Below the pieces are notes generated by a model, which had not been told where the DNA came from, did no database searches, and saw only the letters and a program-made list of their open reading frames with translations. Positions 8,604 through 17,608 of a DNA stretch of 64,000 bases are shown here, in pieces. The DNA lies in the NCBI RefSeq assembly GCF_008369125.1, contig NZ_VOAY01000004.1:62001-126000 (forward strand), read 5' to 3'. Source of the DNA: Allopusillimonas sp008369125. Its GTDB lineage: Bacteria > Pseudomonadota > Gammaproteobacteria > Burkholderiales > Burkholderiaceae_B. Within the stretch, counting starts at the first letter, position 1, and the number at the start of each line of letters is the position of its first letter. The position numbers and the translations under genes are program-made.

Positions 8604-10112
8604 TTACTTAACCAACTCAATCTCACTCGGCCGCCACGTCTTGTTGATCCAGGGCTCCAACGGGCCATACATGCGCAATATCGTGAACCAGCTCTTGCCC
8701 GGCACGGTCTGCAGCCAGTTGCCCTCTTTGCCTTGTGGCGCCTTCGGTGCAAAATAAACGTCGTAAGAACCATCCTCATTCTTTTCAAAACCCTTGTCCT
8801 GGCTGCCCACTGTCGGAAAGGGTTGATCAGTCTGCAGCAGCGAACGTGTCTGGGTGTCGTAAACCGTAACCGCCCAGAAGTCGTTCACCGGCACGTTGGG
8901 TGGCAGGTGCAATTTGTAAGTTTTGGAACCGTCGAATGCTTTCTTATTGGCGTCCAGATAGGCAATGCCATAGTCAGAGCCCGCCCCTGCCCGCGTCGTC
9001 GCCATTGCGGGGGTGACCCCGGTGGCGTTGTATAAGAACAGTACGCGCGCATCCAGGTTCATCGCACCATCGGCTTCAAACGATGTGTTCTTGTTGGCGT
9101 AACCCACGCTCCAGGCACTGTGGGTATCAGGGTAGATCTCCACACCATCTATGCGTGGCTGATATGTGATGGCGCGTGCAGTGGCAGCACCTATGGTTGC
9201 GGCTTCGGTCAGCAGCTTCTGCATGCGTGCGTCGGGCTTGAAAGGCTGGCCCTTGACGATGCCAATGGCAGCCAGGGTGCCGCGCATCTCGGGCCCGATC
9301 GCATCGATTGGCTCTTCTTGAACAACCTGGTTCAGGCCCTCGTAAAAGCTCAAGCCTCGGGTTACGACTGTGTTGTAGCTTTTGCCCGACATATCGACGA
9401 ACTCAGTTGCTGGAGGGTTACTGGCCTTGGACAGCGGGTAGACTTTCAGTCCGGACTTAATGTTCGCCACCGCTGGTGCGAGACCCTTGGCGATGGAGCC
9501 ACGCAGAAACATCAGGTTGTGATTGGTAGGCATTTTGACCACAAAATAACCATCAGGAACCTCACCCGCGTAACCGGGAGGCAGCAGCAGGTACTTGCCG
9601 CCCTGCCCTTTGTCAGGACCAGGCAAGCCCATGTTTTCAATATAGCGGAACCATGCGTCGTCGAGAAACCCGAGTATGCCCGGTGGCAGCTCGACCACCA
9701 GTGCGCCATCGGCTGCCAGGTCAAGATAGCTCAGCGCATACAAGGTCGACGTATTACCGGTCAAATACAGCGATTCTGACTTGAGCAGTTGCTCGGTAAT
9801 CGTGACAACGTTCGATGCGTTTGCGCCAATACCTGCATTGCCCATGCGCATGGCATAGATAGATGCAGCACCCTGGTTATTAAGATAGGCCTGAACGCCA
9901 CGCATGCGATCGAGGTTGTCATACACCTTGTCGATAGTGGCGTCAGTAGGTACGCCGTCGAAAAACTTCAGTTCACCAATCGGTGTATCAACCTGATCTG
10001 GCATAGAAATTGATTGCAGCTCGGCCTTGCTAACCTCGGCCGAGACGGGCTGCGACAGTGGCAAAAATGTGAGAGCTGCCACGATGGCTAAACTTAAGGG
10101 GTGTAGATGCAT
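8604..10112 (-). CDS. DUF1254/DUF1214 exported protein, B-type copy 1 (502 aa)
   Basis: It starts at the ATG at 10112, with CAGGA about 10 nt upstream and a signal peptide (LSLAIVAALTFLPLSQPVSA-EV) behind it. The mature N terminus EVSKAELQSISMPDQVDT is almost identical to that of the gene at 11849. DUF1254 features include NLDRMRGVQAYLNNQG, TGNTSTLYALSYLDL and the GPDKGQGGKYLLLPPGY loop. DUF1214 features include NDFWAVTVYDTQTRSLLQTD and the ending RMYGPLEPWINKTWRPSEIE. The strong similarity to the other B gene, and its position before an A gene, indicate a tandem duplication of a two-gene unit. Confidence 0.88.
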   Translation of the reverse strand: MHLHPLSLAIVAALTFLPLSQPVSAEVSKAELQSISMPDQVDTPIGELKFFDGVPTDATIDKVYDNLDRMRGVQAYLNNQGAASIYAMRMGNAGIGANASNVVTITEQLLKSESLYLTGNTSTLYALSYLDLAADGALVVELPPGILGFLDDAWFRYIENMGLPGPDKGQGGKYLLLPPGYAGEVPDGYFVVKMPTNHNLMFLRGSIAKGLAPAVANIKSGLKVYPLSKASNPPATEFVDMSGKSYNTVVTRGLSFYEGLNQVVQEEPIDAIGPEMRGTLAAIGIVKGQPFKPDARMQKLLTEAATIGAATARAITYQPRIDGVEIYPDTHSAWSVGYANKNTSFEADGAMNLDARVLFLYNATGVTPAMATTRAGAGSDYGIAYLDANKKAFDGSKTYKLHLPPNVPVNDFWAVTVYDTQTRSLLQTDQPFPTVGSQDKGFEKNEDGSYDVYFAPKAPQGKEGNWLQTVPGKSWFTILRMYGPLEPWINKTWRPSEIELVK

Positions 10113-10139
10113 AACGGCATATTCCTGTTTATTCGACGA

Positions 10140-10166
10140 TGTGGGGCTGCGCCTGGCTACCCCACA
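10140..10166 (-). other. Intercistronic hairpin between A copy 2 and B copy 1
   Basis: TGTGGGG (10140-10146) pairs with CCCCACA (10160-10166) across a 13-nt loop, in the ~100-bp gap between the stop at 10217 and the start at 10112. There is no T tract, so it could be an attenuator or a transcript-processing or stability element rather than a full terminator. Confidence 0.4.
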
Positions 10167-10216
10167 CATGTCGCGATGGCTATTAGCTTTGTTATTACTG
10201 TATGGTCATTACCAAA

Positions 10217-11713
10217 TTACCCGGCGACCACAACACCCGGTGGCTGCCAGGTACCCTTGCCAACCGGTAGAACTGACAACGCCTCGGTGGCCGGCTTCGG
10301 CCAGTACAGGCGCATAACCAGATAGGCGGTGTCATCGGGTGCCGGCAGCCAGTTGGCTTCCTTAGCCTTGCCGGGTGAATCCTTCTGGATGTAAATAGTC
10401 ACGGACCCGTCGGCATTCTTGGTCATATCGGACGCCATCGCCGTATTGACCAGATAGCGATTAATGGGGTTTTTGATCAGCAACTGCGACTTGCCGTCGT
10501 ACATGGTCACCGACCAGAACGCGTTCACCGGCGGCATCTGGCCATCAGCGAAGGTAAGCGTGTAGTTGTGCTTGCTGGTATCGATGGTTTGTCCTTTTGT
10601 ATCCACACGGCCCAGTGGGTACACAGCCTCGTCCGCATCGTTGCCATAAATACCCGCCTTAGCGGTGGCTGCGCGCATGACCCAATCTCCGTTGTAATGG
10701 GCTCGGTCACCAGGCAATGAGCCGAGTTGCCAGCCATTTACGTTGGTCATGCCAGAAGCCAGGTAGGTATCCACCTTCTCGTCACCGGCCTTCATTGCCT
10801 CGGCCATGGCTTGTTGACGCTCGGGCGAAAGCGCTTTCATGTCAAAGGTCTTGCCCGGGCCGACACCAATCTGGGCCAGCTTGGCGCGGACGCCTTTGTC
10901 CTCGTCAGCCTGCGGAATATATTGAAGTGCGGCGCCGAGGTAGTTCCAGAAGTTGGCCTTGATACCAGCCGTAGTGGCCGGCAGGAAGTCGATCTTCGGT
11001 GCGACTGACGGAGCTGGCTGGCCCAGGAATGCCGATAAGGGCTCGGCCTTAAACTGGGCCTGGACCTTCTCTACATTGGGAATATCCGTCGGATCAATAA
11101 GCTGGGTGCGGAATGCCGCAAGACTGAACGGCGTGAGCGACGTGAACACCTTGTTGATACCTGCTGGCTTCTCGCCCTTCCAGTCGGGCCCGACGACCAT
11201 GTAGCTGCCTGCATCAACACCAGTGGCGCGGCTGCCGATATAGCCGTAGTTGTAAGTATGACTATCCGCCAGCATCACCGAATAGTAACGGTCTTTAGGA
11301 ACCGCCGGCACCGAAATCACGACGGGTTCGGTCCGCAGATCTAGCCACAGAAACGAATACGGTGTGTCGCTGTTTGCCGTAACAACGGCAGTATCCTCAT
11401 ACGTGAATACGCGAGCAAGACTCTTGATGTGATTAAACGGCGCCTTGAACTGACTTGATTTCGGGTCGACCGCGTATTCGTTCATGATGGCGTAGTTCAT
11501 TACCAACGGCAGGCCATAGATAAAACCCTCCTCGACGATGGATTTGAACTGTTCAGTACTAAGCGCACTGGCAGGTGCAGCGGCTGCCGCTGAAGAGCCC
11601 GCTGGTGCCGGCGTGGATGTCTGGGCTATAGCCTGGCTGCTGGCCGACATCAACGCAAGTGAAAACACGCTTGCCAGTGCGACACTCATGGCGGTATGAG
11701 GAAACTTTTTCAT
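10217..11713 (-). CDS. DUF1254/DUF1214 exported protein, A-type copy 2 (498 aa)
   Basis: The ATG at 11713 has AGGAGC upstream and opens a signal peptide (MKKFPHTAMSVALASVFSLA...QAIA-QT). DUF1254 is seen in EEGFIYGLPLVMNYAIMNEYA, ANSDTPYSFLWLDLRTEPVV and KDRYYSVMLADSHTYNYGYI. DUF1214 is seen in VNAFWSVTMYDGKSQLLIKN, DGSVTIYIQKDSPGKAKEAN and YLVMRLYWPKP. The gene is collinear with the A gene at 6993. An Ala/Ser/Pro-rich stretch after the signal peptide differs from copy 1. It follows the B gene at 11849 by 135 bp. Confidence 0.88.
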   Translation of the reverse strand: MKKFPHTAMSVALASVFSLALMSASSQAIAQTSTPAPAGSSAAAAAPASALSTEQFKSIVEEGFIYGLPLVMNYAIMNEYAVDPKSSQFKAPFNHIKSLARVFTYEDTAVVTANSDTPYSFLWLDLRTEPVVISVPAVPKDRYYSVMLADSHTYNYGYIGSRATGVDAGSYMVVGPDWKGEKPAGINKVFTSLTPFSLAAFRTQLIDPTDIPNVEKVQAQFKAEPLSAFLGQPAPSVAPKIDFLPATTAGIKANFWNYLGAALQYIPQADEDKGVRAKLAQIGVGPGKTFDMKALSPERQQAMAEAMKAGDEKVDTYLASGMTNVNGWQLGSLPGDRAHYNGDWVMRAATAKAGIYGNDADEAVYPLGRVDTKGQTIDTSKHNYTLTFADGQMPPVNAFWSVTMYDGKSQLLIKNPINRYLVNTAMASDMTKNADGSVTIYIQKDSPGKAKEANWLPAPDDTAYLVMRLYWPKPATEALSVLPVGKGTWQPPGVVVAG

Positions 11714-11848
11714 AATGATTGCTCCTGATTCATGTCGTAGCCTGCTGTCGCGGGCGATTGTCCGTACGAAACAGCCCGGGTTGTCGGGTTGGTTTTCCTT
11801 GTGTGCAGACACGCAAGGTCTGCCCACAAGGCGAACTGCAAATGCAAA

Positions 11849-13357
11849 TTACTTGACCAACTCGACCTCACCAGGCCGCCAGCTCTTGTCAATCCAGGGC
11901 TCGAGCGGGCCATACATGCGCAAAATGATGAACCAGCTCTTGTCAGGAACAGTCGCCAGCCAGTTGCCTTCTTTTCCTGCCGGCGCCTTAGGTCCGAAAT
12001 AAACGTCAAACGAGCCATCTGCGTTCTTCTCAATACCCTTAGTCTGGCTTCCGACGGTCGGAAACGGCTGGCTAGTCTCCAGCATAGAGCGGGTCTGGGT
12101 GTCATAGATCGTAACTGCCCAGAAATCGTTCACGGGTACGTTGGGCGGCAGATGTACCTTGTAGGTTTTGGACCCGTCGAATGGCTTCTTCTTGGCATCG
12201 AGCATGGCCAGCCCATAATCCGACCCTGCCCCCACATGGCTGGTTGCCATTGCCGGTGTCACACCGCCTGCATTGAAATAGAACAGCACACGGGCATCCA
12301 GGCCCATCGTGCCATCAGTCTCAAAGGAGGTGTTGTGGTTGGCAAAGGCCGTGCTCCAGGCGCTTTTGGTATCGGGGTAGATGAACACGCCATCGATACG
12401 TGGCTCGTAGGTGATAGCACGCGCAGTGGCTTCACCGATTGTGCCCGCCTCAGTCAGCAGCTTCTTCATGCGTGCGTCGGGTGCGAACGGCTTGCCCTTG
12501 ACGATGCCGATAGAGGCGATGGCGCCACGTACTTCTGGCCCGATGGCTCCGATGGGTTCGCGTTGGATCATCGCATCGAGAATTTCGAAATACTCGAGGT
12601 TATTCGGGAAGACCGTATTGAATGCCTTACCGGACATGTTGACGAATTCGGTCGGTGCAGGCTTGCCCGCATCTTTCAACGGATAAATCTTGAGGCCGTC
12701 GCTAATGTTCTTGACCGCCGGCTCCAGGCCCTTGGCGATCGAGCCGCGTAAAAACAGAAAATTGCGGTTGGTCGGTGGCTTGAGCAAGAAGTATCCATCC
12801 GGGATCTCGCCGGTGTAGCCCGGTGGCACCACCAGATACTTGCCGCCCTTACCTTTGTCCGGACCGGTCACGCCCATATCGCCAACAAAGCGCTGCCATG
12901 CATCGTCGAGAAAGCCGAGCATACCCGGCGGAATCTCAATGACCGTGGGCCCGTCATTGGCCAAGTCTGTACCGGCATAAGCGTACAGCGTCGAGGTATT
13001 GGCGGTGACGACGAGGGTCTTGGAATCCATCAAGGCCCCGAATAAGGCAATTTTGTTAGGTGCGTTGGCCCCCGCCTTTGCCAGCCCGTCAAGAACGCTC
13101 TGAATGGACACCCCGCCCATATTGTCGAGATACACGTTTACCCCGCGCATGCGGTCGAGGTTGTCATAAACCTTGTCGATGGTGGCATCGGTGGGTACAC
13201 CGTCGAAGAACTTCAGTTCGCCAATCGACGTATCGACGTGATCCGGCATAGAAATTGATTGCAGCTCAGCTTTGCTGACCTCGGCGAAGGCATTGGGTGA
13301 CAGTGGCGCGAAAGCCAGAGCCCCAATAACCGTTAAATACAAGAGACGCAAATTCAT
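11849..13357 (-). CDS. DUF1254/DUF1214 exported protein, B-type copy 2 (502 aa), first gene of the series
   Basis: The ATG at 13357 has AGGAG about 10 nt upstream and opens a signal peptide (LRLLYLTVIGALAFAPLSPN...AFA-EV). The mature N terminus EVSKAELQSISMPDHVDT matches the B gene at 8604. DUF1254 is seen in NLDRMRGVNVYLDNMGG and GPDKGKGGKYLVVPPGYTGE; DUF1214 in NDFWAVTIYDTQTRSMLETS and RMYGPLEPWIDKSWRPGEVE. The whole series 13357 to 5854 runs on the minus strand and this gene is its head. Promoter block copy 4 lies 162 bp upstream. Confidence 0.88.
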   Translation of the reverse strand: MNLRLLYLTVIGALAFAPLSPNAFAEVSKAELQSISMPDHVDTSIGELKFFDGVPTDATIDKVYDNLDRMRGVNVYLDNMGGVSIQSVLDGLAKAGANAPNKIALFGALMDSKTLVVTANTSTLYAYAGTDLANDGPTVIEIPPGMLGFLDDAWQRFVGDMGVTGPDKGKGGKYLVVPPGYTGEIPDGYFLLKPPTNRNFLFLRGSIAKGLEPAVKNISDGLKIYPLKDAGKPAPTEFVNMSGKAFNTVFPNNLEYFEILDAMIQREPIGAIGPEVRGAIASIGIVKGKPFAPDARMKKLLTEAGTIGEATARAITYEPRIDGVFIYPDTKSAWSTAFANHNTSFETDGTMGLDARVLFYFNAGGVTPAMATSHVGAGSDYGLAMLDAKKKPFDGSKTYKVHLPPNVPVNDFWAVTIYDTQTRSMLETSQPFPTVGSQTKGIEKNADGSFDVYFGPKAPAGKEGNWLATVPDKSWFIILRMYGPLEPWIDKSWRPGEVELVK

Positions 13358-13518
13358 GACGTGAAACTCCTGATTAAGAGGCATATAAACGCCCAATTTG
13401 GCTGGCCGTTAATACGCTTGGTGAAGTGACAGCGACTTGCTAACTTAGGGTCTATTACATGCTGCGACATCTCAGATCCGCAGCCATGAGTCCATAATCC
13501 ATCTGCCTCGTCAGAGCA

Positions 13519-13581
13519 CAACTGGCTCAAGCATTCATCTCACCACAGACAATCGCCGCCGGGAATTGTCCTTTGGGGCAA
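13519..13581 (-). promoter_or_regulatory. Shared 63-bp promoter block, copy 4 (for the DUF1254 series)
   Basis: Minus strand: the dyad TTGCCC-CAAA-GGACAA (13566-13581), AATT, exactly 17 nt, then GTGGTGAGAT and GCCAGTTG. In the plus direction the dyad has the extended form GGAATTGTCC...GGGGCAAA. It lies 162 bp before the B gene start. It is probably the main promoter of the five-gene series. The rest of 13358-13749 has no convincing gene. Confidence 0.7.
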
Positions 13582-13749
13582 AAAGGCTGGGTACGGGCGC
13601 AGGAATATGGCCATGGCAAACTCGAAACAGAACACATTTCGGGATATTGCGATCGAGGTGCGGCTGCGGACATCAGCCAATGCCAGCACGAGGTGAGCAA
13701 AACAGAGCAGCTTCCGGGATAAGGTGCTAGTTGCGATCACCGCTTCGGC

Positions 13750-14127
13750 TCAGGCCGCCACAACCCGCTTTATGGCATCAAGTAACGCGGTGCCGGTAAA
13801 CGGCTTAAGAAGAAAACCGCGGGCGCCAGTACGAATGACAACATCACGCAACCCCAGCGCGTCGTGACCAGTGATGAGGATACAAGGCGGGCAAGGCCCA
13901 CTTGCCAACAAGGTGCGACACAAATCAAGGCCGGAGATTCCCGGCAGACAGATGTCGAGCAACAGACAGTCACATTGACTTGCCTGATCAATCCCTATCT
14001 GCAGCAGCGCTTCGGCCGATTCACAGGTCGTGACTACATATCCCGCCGCCTGTAGCATGCGCTGCATCGCCTGGCGCAGGCTGGCGTCGTCCTCAACCAG
14101 AATGATGTCCATGCTGCGATCCGACAT
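13750..14127 (-). CDS. Single-domain response regulator (receiver only)
   Basis: The protein has 125 residues and consists only of a CheY-like receiver domain: the acidic pocket VEDD (residues 11-14), phosphoacceptor Asp58 in LLLDICLPG, and the conserved Lys108 in FLLKPF. There is no output domain. The receiver is closest in style to FixJ/NtrC receivers, not to CheY. AAGGA precedes the ATG. It lies 149 bp downstream of the FixJ-type regulator, on the same strand, with its own operator-like dyads at 14210-14245. A role as phosphate sink or phosphorelay partner is inferred. Confidence 0.85.
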   Translation of the reverse strand: MSDRSMDIILVEDDASLRQAMQRMLQAAGYVVTTCESAEALLQIGIDQASQCDCLLLDICLPGISGLDLCRTLLASGPCPPCILITGHDALGLRDVVIRTGARGFLLKPFTGTALLDAIKRVVAA

Positions 14128-14209
14128 GCTGTCCGTTCCTTATTTAGTGCATGCGGGCGTTCCGCGTACATTAAAGAACAGCATTACCCGAATAGCTCGA
14201 CGGCAATAG

Positions 14210-14245
14210 TGGCCCTTGGGCCAAGCAGCCTGCCCTTTGGTGCAA
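14210..14245 (-). promoter_or_regulatory. Variant operator pair upstream of the receiver gene
   Basis: Two dyads lie side by side. CTGCCC-TTTG-GTGCAA (14230-14245) matches the TTGYCC-N4-GGGCAA site of the promoter blocks with two changes. TGGCCCTTGGGCCA (14210-14223) is a perfect palindrome. The second dyad sits where the blocks carry their GTGG element, but GTGG itself is missing. This suggests feedback control of the signalling genes. Confidence 0.5.
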
Positions 14246-14275
14246 AATGGGACGCTGATGCCGTCTCGTAGCAAT

Positions 14276-14896
14276 CTACTCGTTGCCTAACCTGCCCGCG
14301 ATCTTGATCAGGTCTATGAATCGCTGGACATGAAACTTGTCCATCACATGCGCGCGATGTGCCTTGATCGTGCGCTCACTGGTGCCCAGATCGTAGGCGA
14401 TCTGCTTGTTAAGCCGCCCAATGATGACCTGAGCAAAAACCTCACGCTCGCGTGGCGACAGCGACTCATAGCTTGCGTGCAGAGCGAGATCCCTGGCACG
14501 CGCATCGCGGCATGCCTGGTCGCGCACAAGCGCTGCATCAATGGCGCCAAGCAACACATCCCGATCAACGGGTTTGGTCAGAAAATCCACAGCACCGGCC
14601 TTCATGGCGTCCACACCCATATCGATATCGCCCTGCCCTGTGAGAAAAACCACAGGCAACGCATCGACACGCTGTGCCAGCGCCTGCTGCAATTCGGGCC
14701 CGCTGGGCCCACCCGGCATGGAAACATCCAGCAGAATGCAACCGGGACCATCAGCTTGCCAGTTCAGCAGAAAGTCGCCGGCTCCCGTATAGGTGCGGAC
14801 ACTGTGTCCGGCCGAACCAAGCAACCGTGCAAGCGATGTGCGAAGCGACTCGTCATCATCAACGACATGAACGACAGCCTGAATATCTCTAGTCAT
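14276..14896 (-). CDS. FixJ/NarL-type response regulator with LuxR helix-turn-helix
   Basis: The protein has 206 residues from the ATG at 14896. Residues 1-125 are a receiver: DDD at 13-15, phosphoacceptor Asp57 (ILLDVSMPG), Lys near 107 (FLTKPVD). A linker then leads to a LuxR/GerE HTH with LSPREREVFAQVIIGRLNK and the recognition region LGTSERTIKAHRAHVMDKF. The start codon overlaps the end of the kinase reading frame by 8 bp, so the two were cotranslated before the kinase was interrupted. It is the best candidate to bind the TTGTCC-N4-GGGCAA dyads, by proximity and because FixJ-type regulators bind such inverted repeats. Confidence 0.9.
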   Translation of the reverse strand: MTRDIQAVVHVVDDDESLRTSLARLLGSAGHSVRTYTGAGDFLLNWQADGPGCILLDVSMPGGPSGPELQQALAQRVDALPVVFLTGQGDIDMGVDAMKAGAVDFLTKPVDRDVLLGAIDAALVRDQACRDARARDLALHASYESLSPREREVFAQVIIGRLNKQIAYDLGTSERTIKAHRAHVMDKFHVQRFIDLIKIAGRLGNE

Positions 14897-15950
14897 TGTG
14901 GTTCCCTGCTTGATGGTTGGTCGGGCCCGCCACATGTGCCACCGGAATGGTGAAACGGAACACCGCACCGCCCTCTGGATGATTTTCTGCCTTTATCCGG
15001 CCCCCGTGAGATTCAACAATCGAGCGCACGATAGGAAGCCCCAGGCCCAGGCCATGCATCTTGGTGGTGAAGTATGTATCGAAGAGCTGATCCAGATATC
15101 GTTTCGGTACACCATTGCCGTGATCGCGCACCAAAATTTCGACTTCACCCGACTGCAATGAGGTTACCCGCAGCTCAATTACAGCCCGCGCCTCGGGGAC
15201 ACCAACCAGTGCATCTAGCGCATTCAGCAGAAGATTGAGCATTGCTTGCTGCAGTAAAGTCGGGTCAGCGCATACCAACAGCTCCCGTGAATCAAAGTTG
15301 GTTACGACCGCCACCCCATAATGCCGCGCGGTCGGAACAATCAAATGCAGCACATCCCTACACACATCCTGCAAGTCGATCTCTCTGATATCCAAGGGGC
15401 GCTTGCGTGCGAGTGTCTATACATGACGGACGACTTGGCTGGCCCGTAGACAATCTTTGCGGATGTCGGACAAAATCACACGTATTTCATTTAAATCTGG
15501 TTCGGCTTTTGCCAACATGAGGTCAGCGGCATCAGCATTGCTCAAAATGGCGCCCAGTGGCTGATTAATCTCATGCGCAATCGAGGCGGAAAGCTGACCG
15601 ATAACCGCCAGACGCGATGTATGCATCAGCTCGGTGCGAAGCTCTATCTTTCCGGACTCAATTTTTAGATGCCTGTGCCACTCTAGCAATAACGCCGCAA
15701 TCAAAAGGCTCTGCAGTACCACCAAAACGGTCACCGCCGCTATGACCCATCGGGTGTCTGCCCACAATACAGACCCACTCAACCCCGTTTCACCAGCGTT
15801 GACGATCGACATACCCAGTGCAAGCGACGCCCCAAACAACGCAACAACAATGGCGACGGTCGCCGTCGGCTGTAGACGGGTTAGCGCGCCGGCCCCAGGC
15901 CACGTTGTCATGCCACGTGATCGAATACAGGCCGTCATTCGATTCAGCAC
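14889..15950 (-). pseudogene. Membrane sensor histidine kinase interrupted by an in-frame amber codon
   Basis: Starting from GTG at 15950 (GGGAG 6 nt upstream), the frame encodes two membrane segments (about residues 29-50 and 66-89). A HisKA domain with His126 (SASIAHEINQPLG) follows. A TAG at 15417-15419 (codon 178) stops it directly after ASQVVRHV. The same frame resumes with TLARKRPLDIREIDL and encodes a full HATPase: LNLLLNALDA (N box), VRDHGNGVP, LFDTYFTTK and GLGLGLPIV. No frameshift is needed; one base change at the TAG would restore a 353-residue kinase. It could be a sequencing error, a young pseudogene or a suppressed stop. No ATG allows obvious restart of the second half. Confidence 0.85.
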
Positions 15951-16189
15951 GCTTATCTCCCGTGCCGCTGGTGGCTCTTCTTAGTGCCCGTAGCGACTTG
16001 TTATTAGCAACTTACGCCAAATCCAGTATGGATCTGTTGCCAGCATCTAGCATGCTTTTTTTTAAATTAACAGAGAAAGTAAAAAGGCACAATCAGCCGC
16101 AGGCCGCAAGCCCGACCAACTGCAGTGATTTTCACAACGTGAACTAAGTCCTTAAATGTATTGTTACGGCCGCGCTTTACCCCGTCGTG

Positions 16190-17608
16190 TCAACGTTTGC
16201 CACCGCTCAGATTAAAAGAACGCACCAGCGCCTCATAGCCCTTTGATTCTCTAAGAAGTTGGCCAGCAACTGCTCGCAACCCATCAATGTCTTTGGGTGG
16301 AAGGGAAAAGCTAGTAGGAAGTTCCATGAAATGAGCGCGTTCTGCAGCAGTGGGGATTGCGTCGAAGCTTACGGAGATGACGTCGAGGGTGAGTTTTGGC
16401 ACACTAGCCTCAGCCTGTGCTTTGCTTGCGCCTGCGAGCTGGGCGTAAGCGACCTTTAGATCTCGCTTTCTTTCCATAATTTCAGCCCTATCTTTCATAA
16501 TTTCGACCGTTTCAAAAGAGTATTTTTCTATCGGTACATTCGTTGACTGCAACAGCTGGATAATAAAACCGGGTGGCGTTTCTGTCTTGTCCCAATAGGT
16601 GCGAGGCGACGAATGCGCGTCCACCACGATCAAAACAATACGACTAATATCACCAAAACCCACCTGCTGCGAGTACGCTGAACTTGCTTCCAGCTCTTCA
16701 ATAAACTCCAGCGCAGGACGCACGCCAATATTGTCAGAGACGCCGCCATCTACCAAATGGATGTAGGGGCGATCTTTACTGTTCTGAAAGCTTTCCATCT
16801 CGCGATAACGTTCCAGGGCGCGTCCTGAAGGCCGAGCCTGAGTTTCGGGATTGGCAACATCCTCAACCCACAAGGGATATTGAAAATGGCAAGTTCCCCC
16901 ATAATTGTTAAACGTTACCGGAGACAGCGCCACTGGGACGGCAGACGAGGTTGCTGCAGCACGAGACAGATGAACCTTATTAAGGTCAGAACAGAGCAAA
17001 TCGAAATCATTTTGAAAGAAAATCAGGCGTGACCCAGTGGACAGGTCAGTTCCTGTTGTCAAGGCGACAGGGCCGTGCTTATCAAGCAGGTCGCCAAATG
17101 TTGCACCCTCAAACAGGATTTCGTCATAGTACTCAGCAGCCAGCTCTGAGCGTCCGGCGCTGCCGCCAACAAACTTCCACCAATTAAACGGGTTGAGGAT
17201 GCGCCTAATGAGTGCGCCTTCTACATTTCGCTTAAGAAAACGTGCTTCATACTCTGAAAACAATCGCTCGCCATACAAAGCGTAGGCCAGTGCAGTGAAG
17301 CTTCCGCCCGAAACACCAGTAATGATGTCTACCTCGTCAAGCAGTCGACGCTGTTCACCCTGCACAACAACATGGGTTCGACGAAGCTCTTCAAGAACAC
17401 CGTACGAAAATGCAGCTGCTCGCGTGCCGCCACCCGAAAACGACAAAATCATCAGCGTAGATAGATCGTTATTTTGACGCTTGGGTACCAGTAAATAGGG
17501 GCGATATCCGCTGCTAGGATCTACCTGAGTGATGGGCGGGTTTATGGGCCGACTGGCGCAGCCAACTAGCGCCGAAACGACTATAGTCAAAAACAACAAG
17601 CTTCGCAT
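16190..17608 (-). CDS. Patatin-like phospholipase lipoprotein
   Basis: The protein has 472 residues. A lipoprotein signal peptide ends at Cys17 (VSALVGC-AS). The patatin fold shows the oxyanion motif SGGGTRAAAF (about 58-67), the nucleophile elbow GVSGGS with Ser100, and the catalytic Asp in VDGGVSDNIG. The family comprises Ser-Asp lipid acyl hydrolases; this one is probably anchored in the envelope. The C-terminal 150 residues are helical and charged (EIMERKRDLKVAYAQLAG). The gene stands alone. The upstream ~400 bp contain no clear gene. Confidence 0.88.
   Translation of the reverse strand: MRSLLFLTIVVSALVGCASRPINPPITQVDPSSGYRPYLLVPKRQNNDLSTLMILSFSGGGTRAAAFSYGVLEELRRTHVVVQGEQRRLLDEVDIITGVSGGSFTALAYALYGERLFSEYEARFLKRNVEGALIRRILNPFNWWKFVGGSAGRSELAAEYYDEILFEGATFGDLLDKHGPVALTTGTDLSTGSRLIFFQNDFDLLCSDLNKVHLSRAAATSSAVPVALSPVTFNNYGGTCHFQYPLWVEDVANPETQARPSGRALERYREMESFQNSKDRPYIHLVDGGVSDNIGVRPALEFIEELEASSAYSQQVGFGDISRIVLIVVDAHSSPRTYWDKTETPPGFIIQLLQSTNVPIEKYSFETVEIMKDRAEIMERKRDLKVAYAQLAGASKAQAEASVPKLTLDVISVSFDAIPTAAERAHFMELPTSFSLPPKDIDGLRAVAGQLLRESKGYEALVRSFNLSGGKR

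Noticed and set aside
11789..12751. Long plus-strand open frame (320 codons) opposite the B-type gene
   Set aside because: It is the antisense of a clear DUF1254/DUF1214 gene; its translation has no recognisable domain, and similar antisense frames occur under other GC-rich genes here.
14330..14953. 207-codon plus-strand frame opposite the FixJ-type regulator
   Set aside because: The minus strand encodes an intact receiver plus HTH with all key residues; the opposite frame is a shadow.
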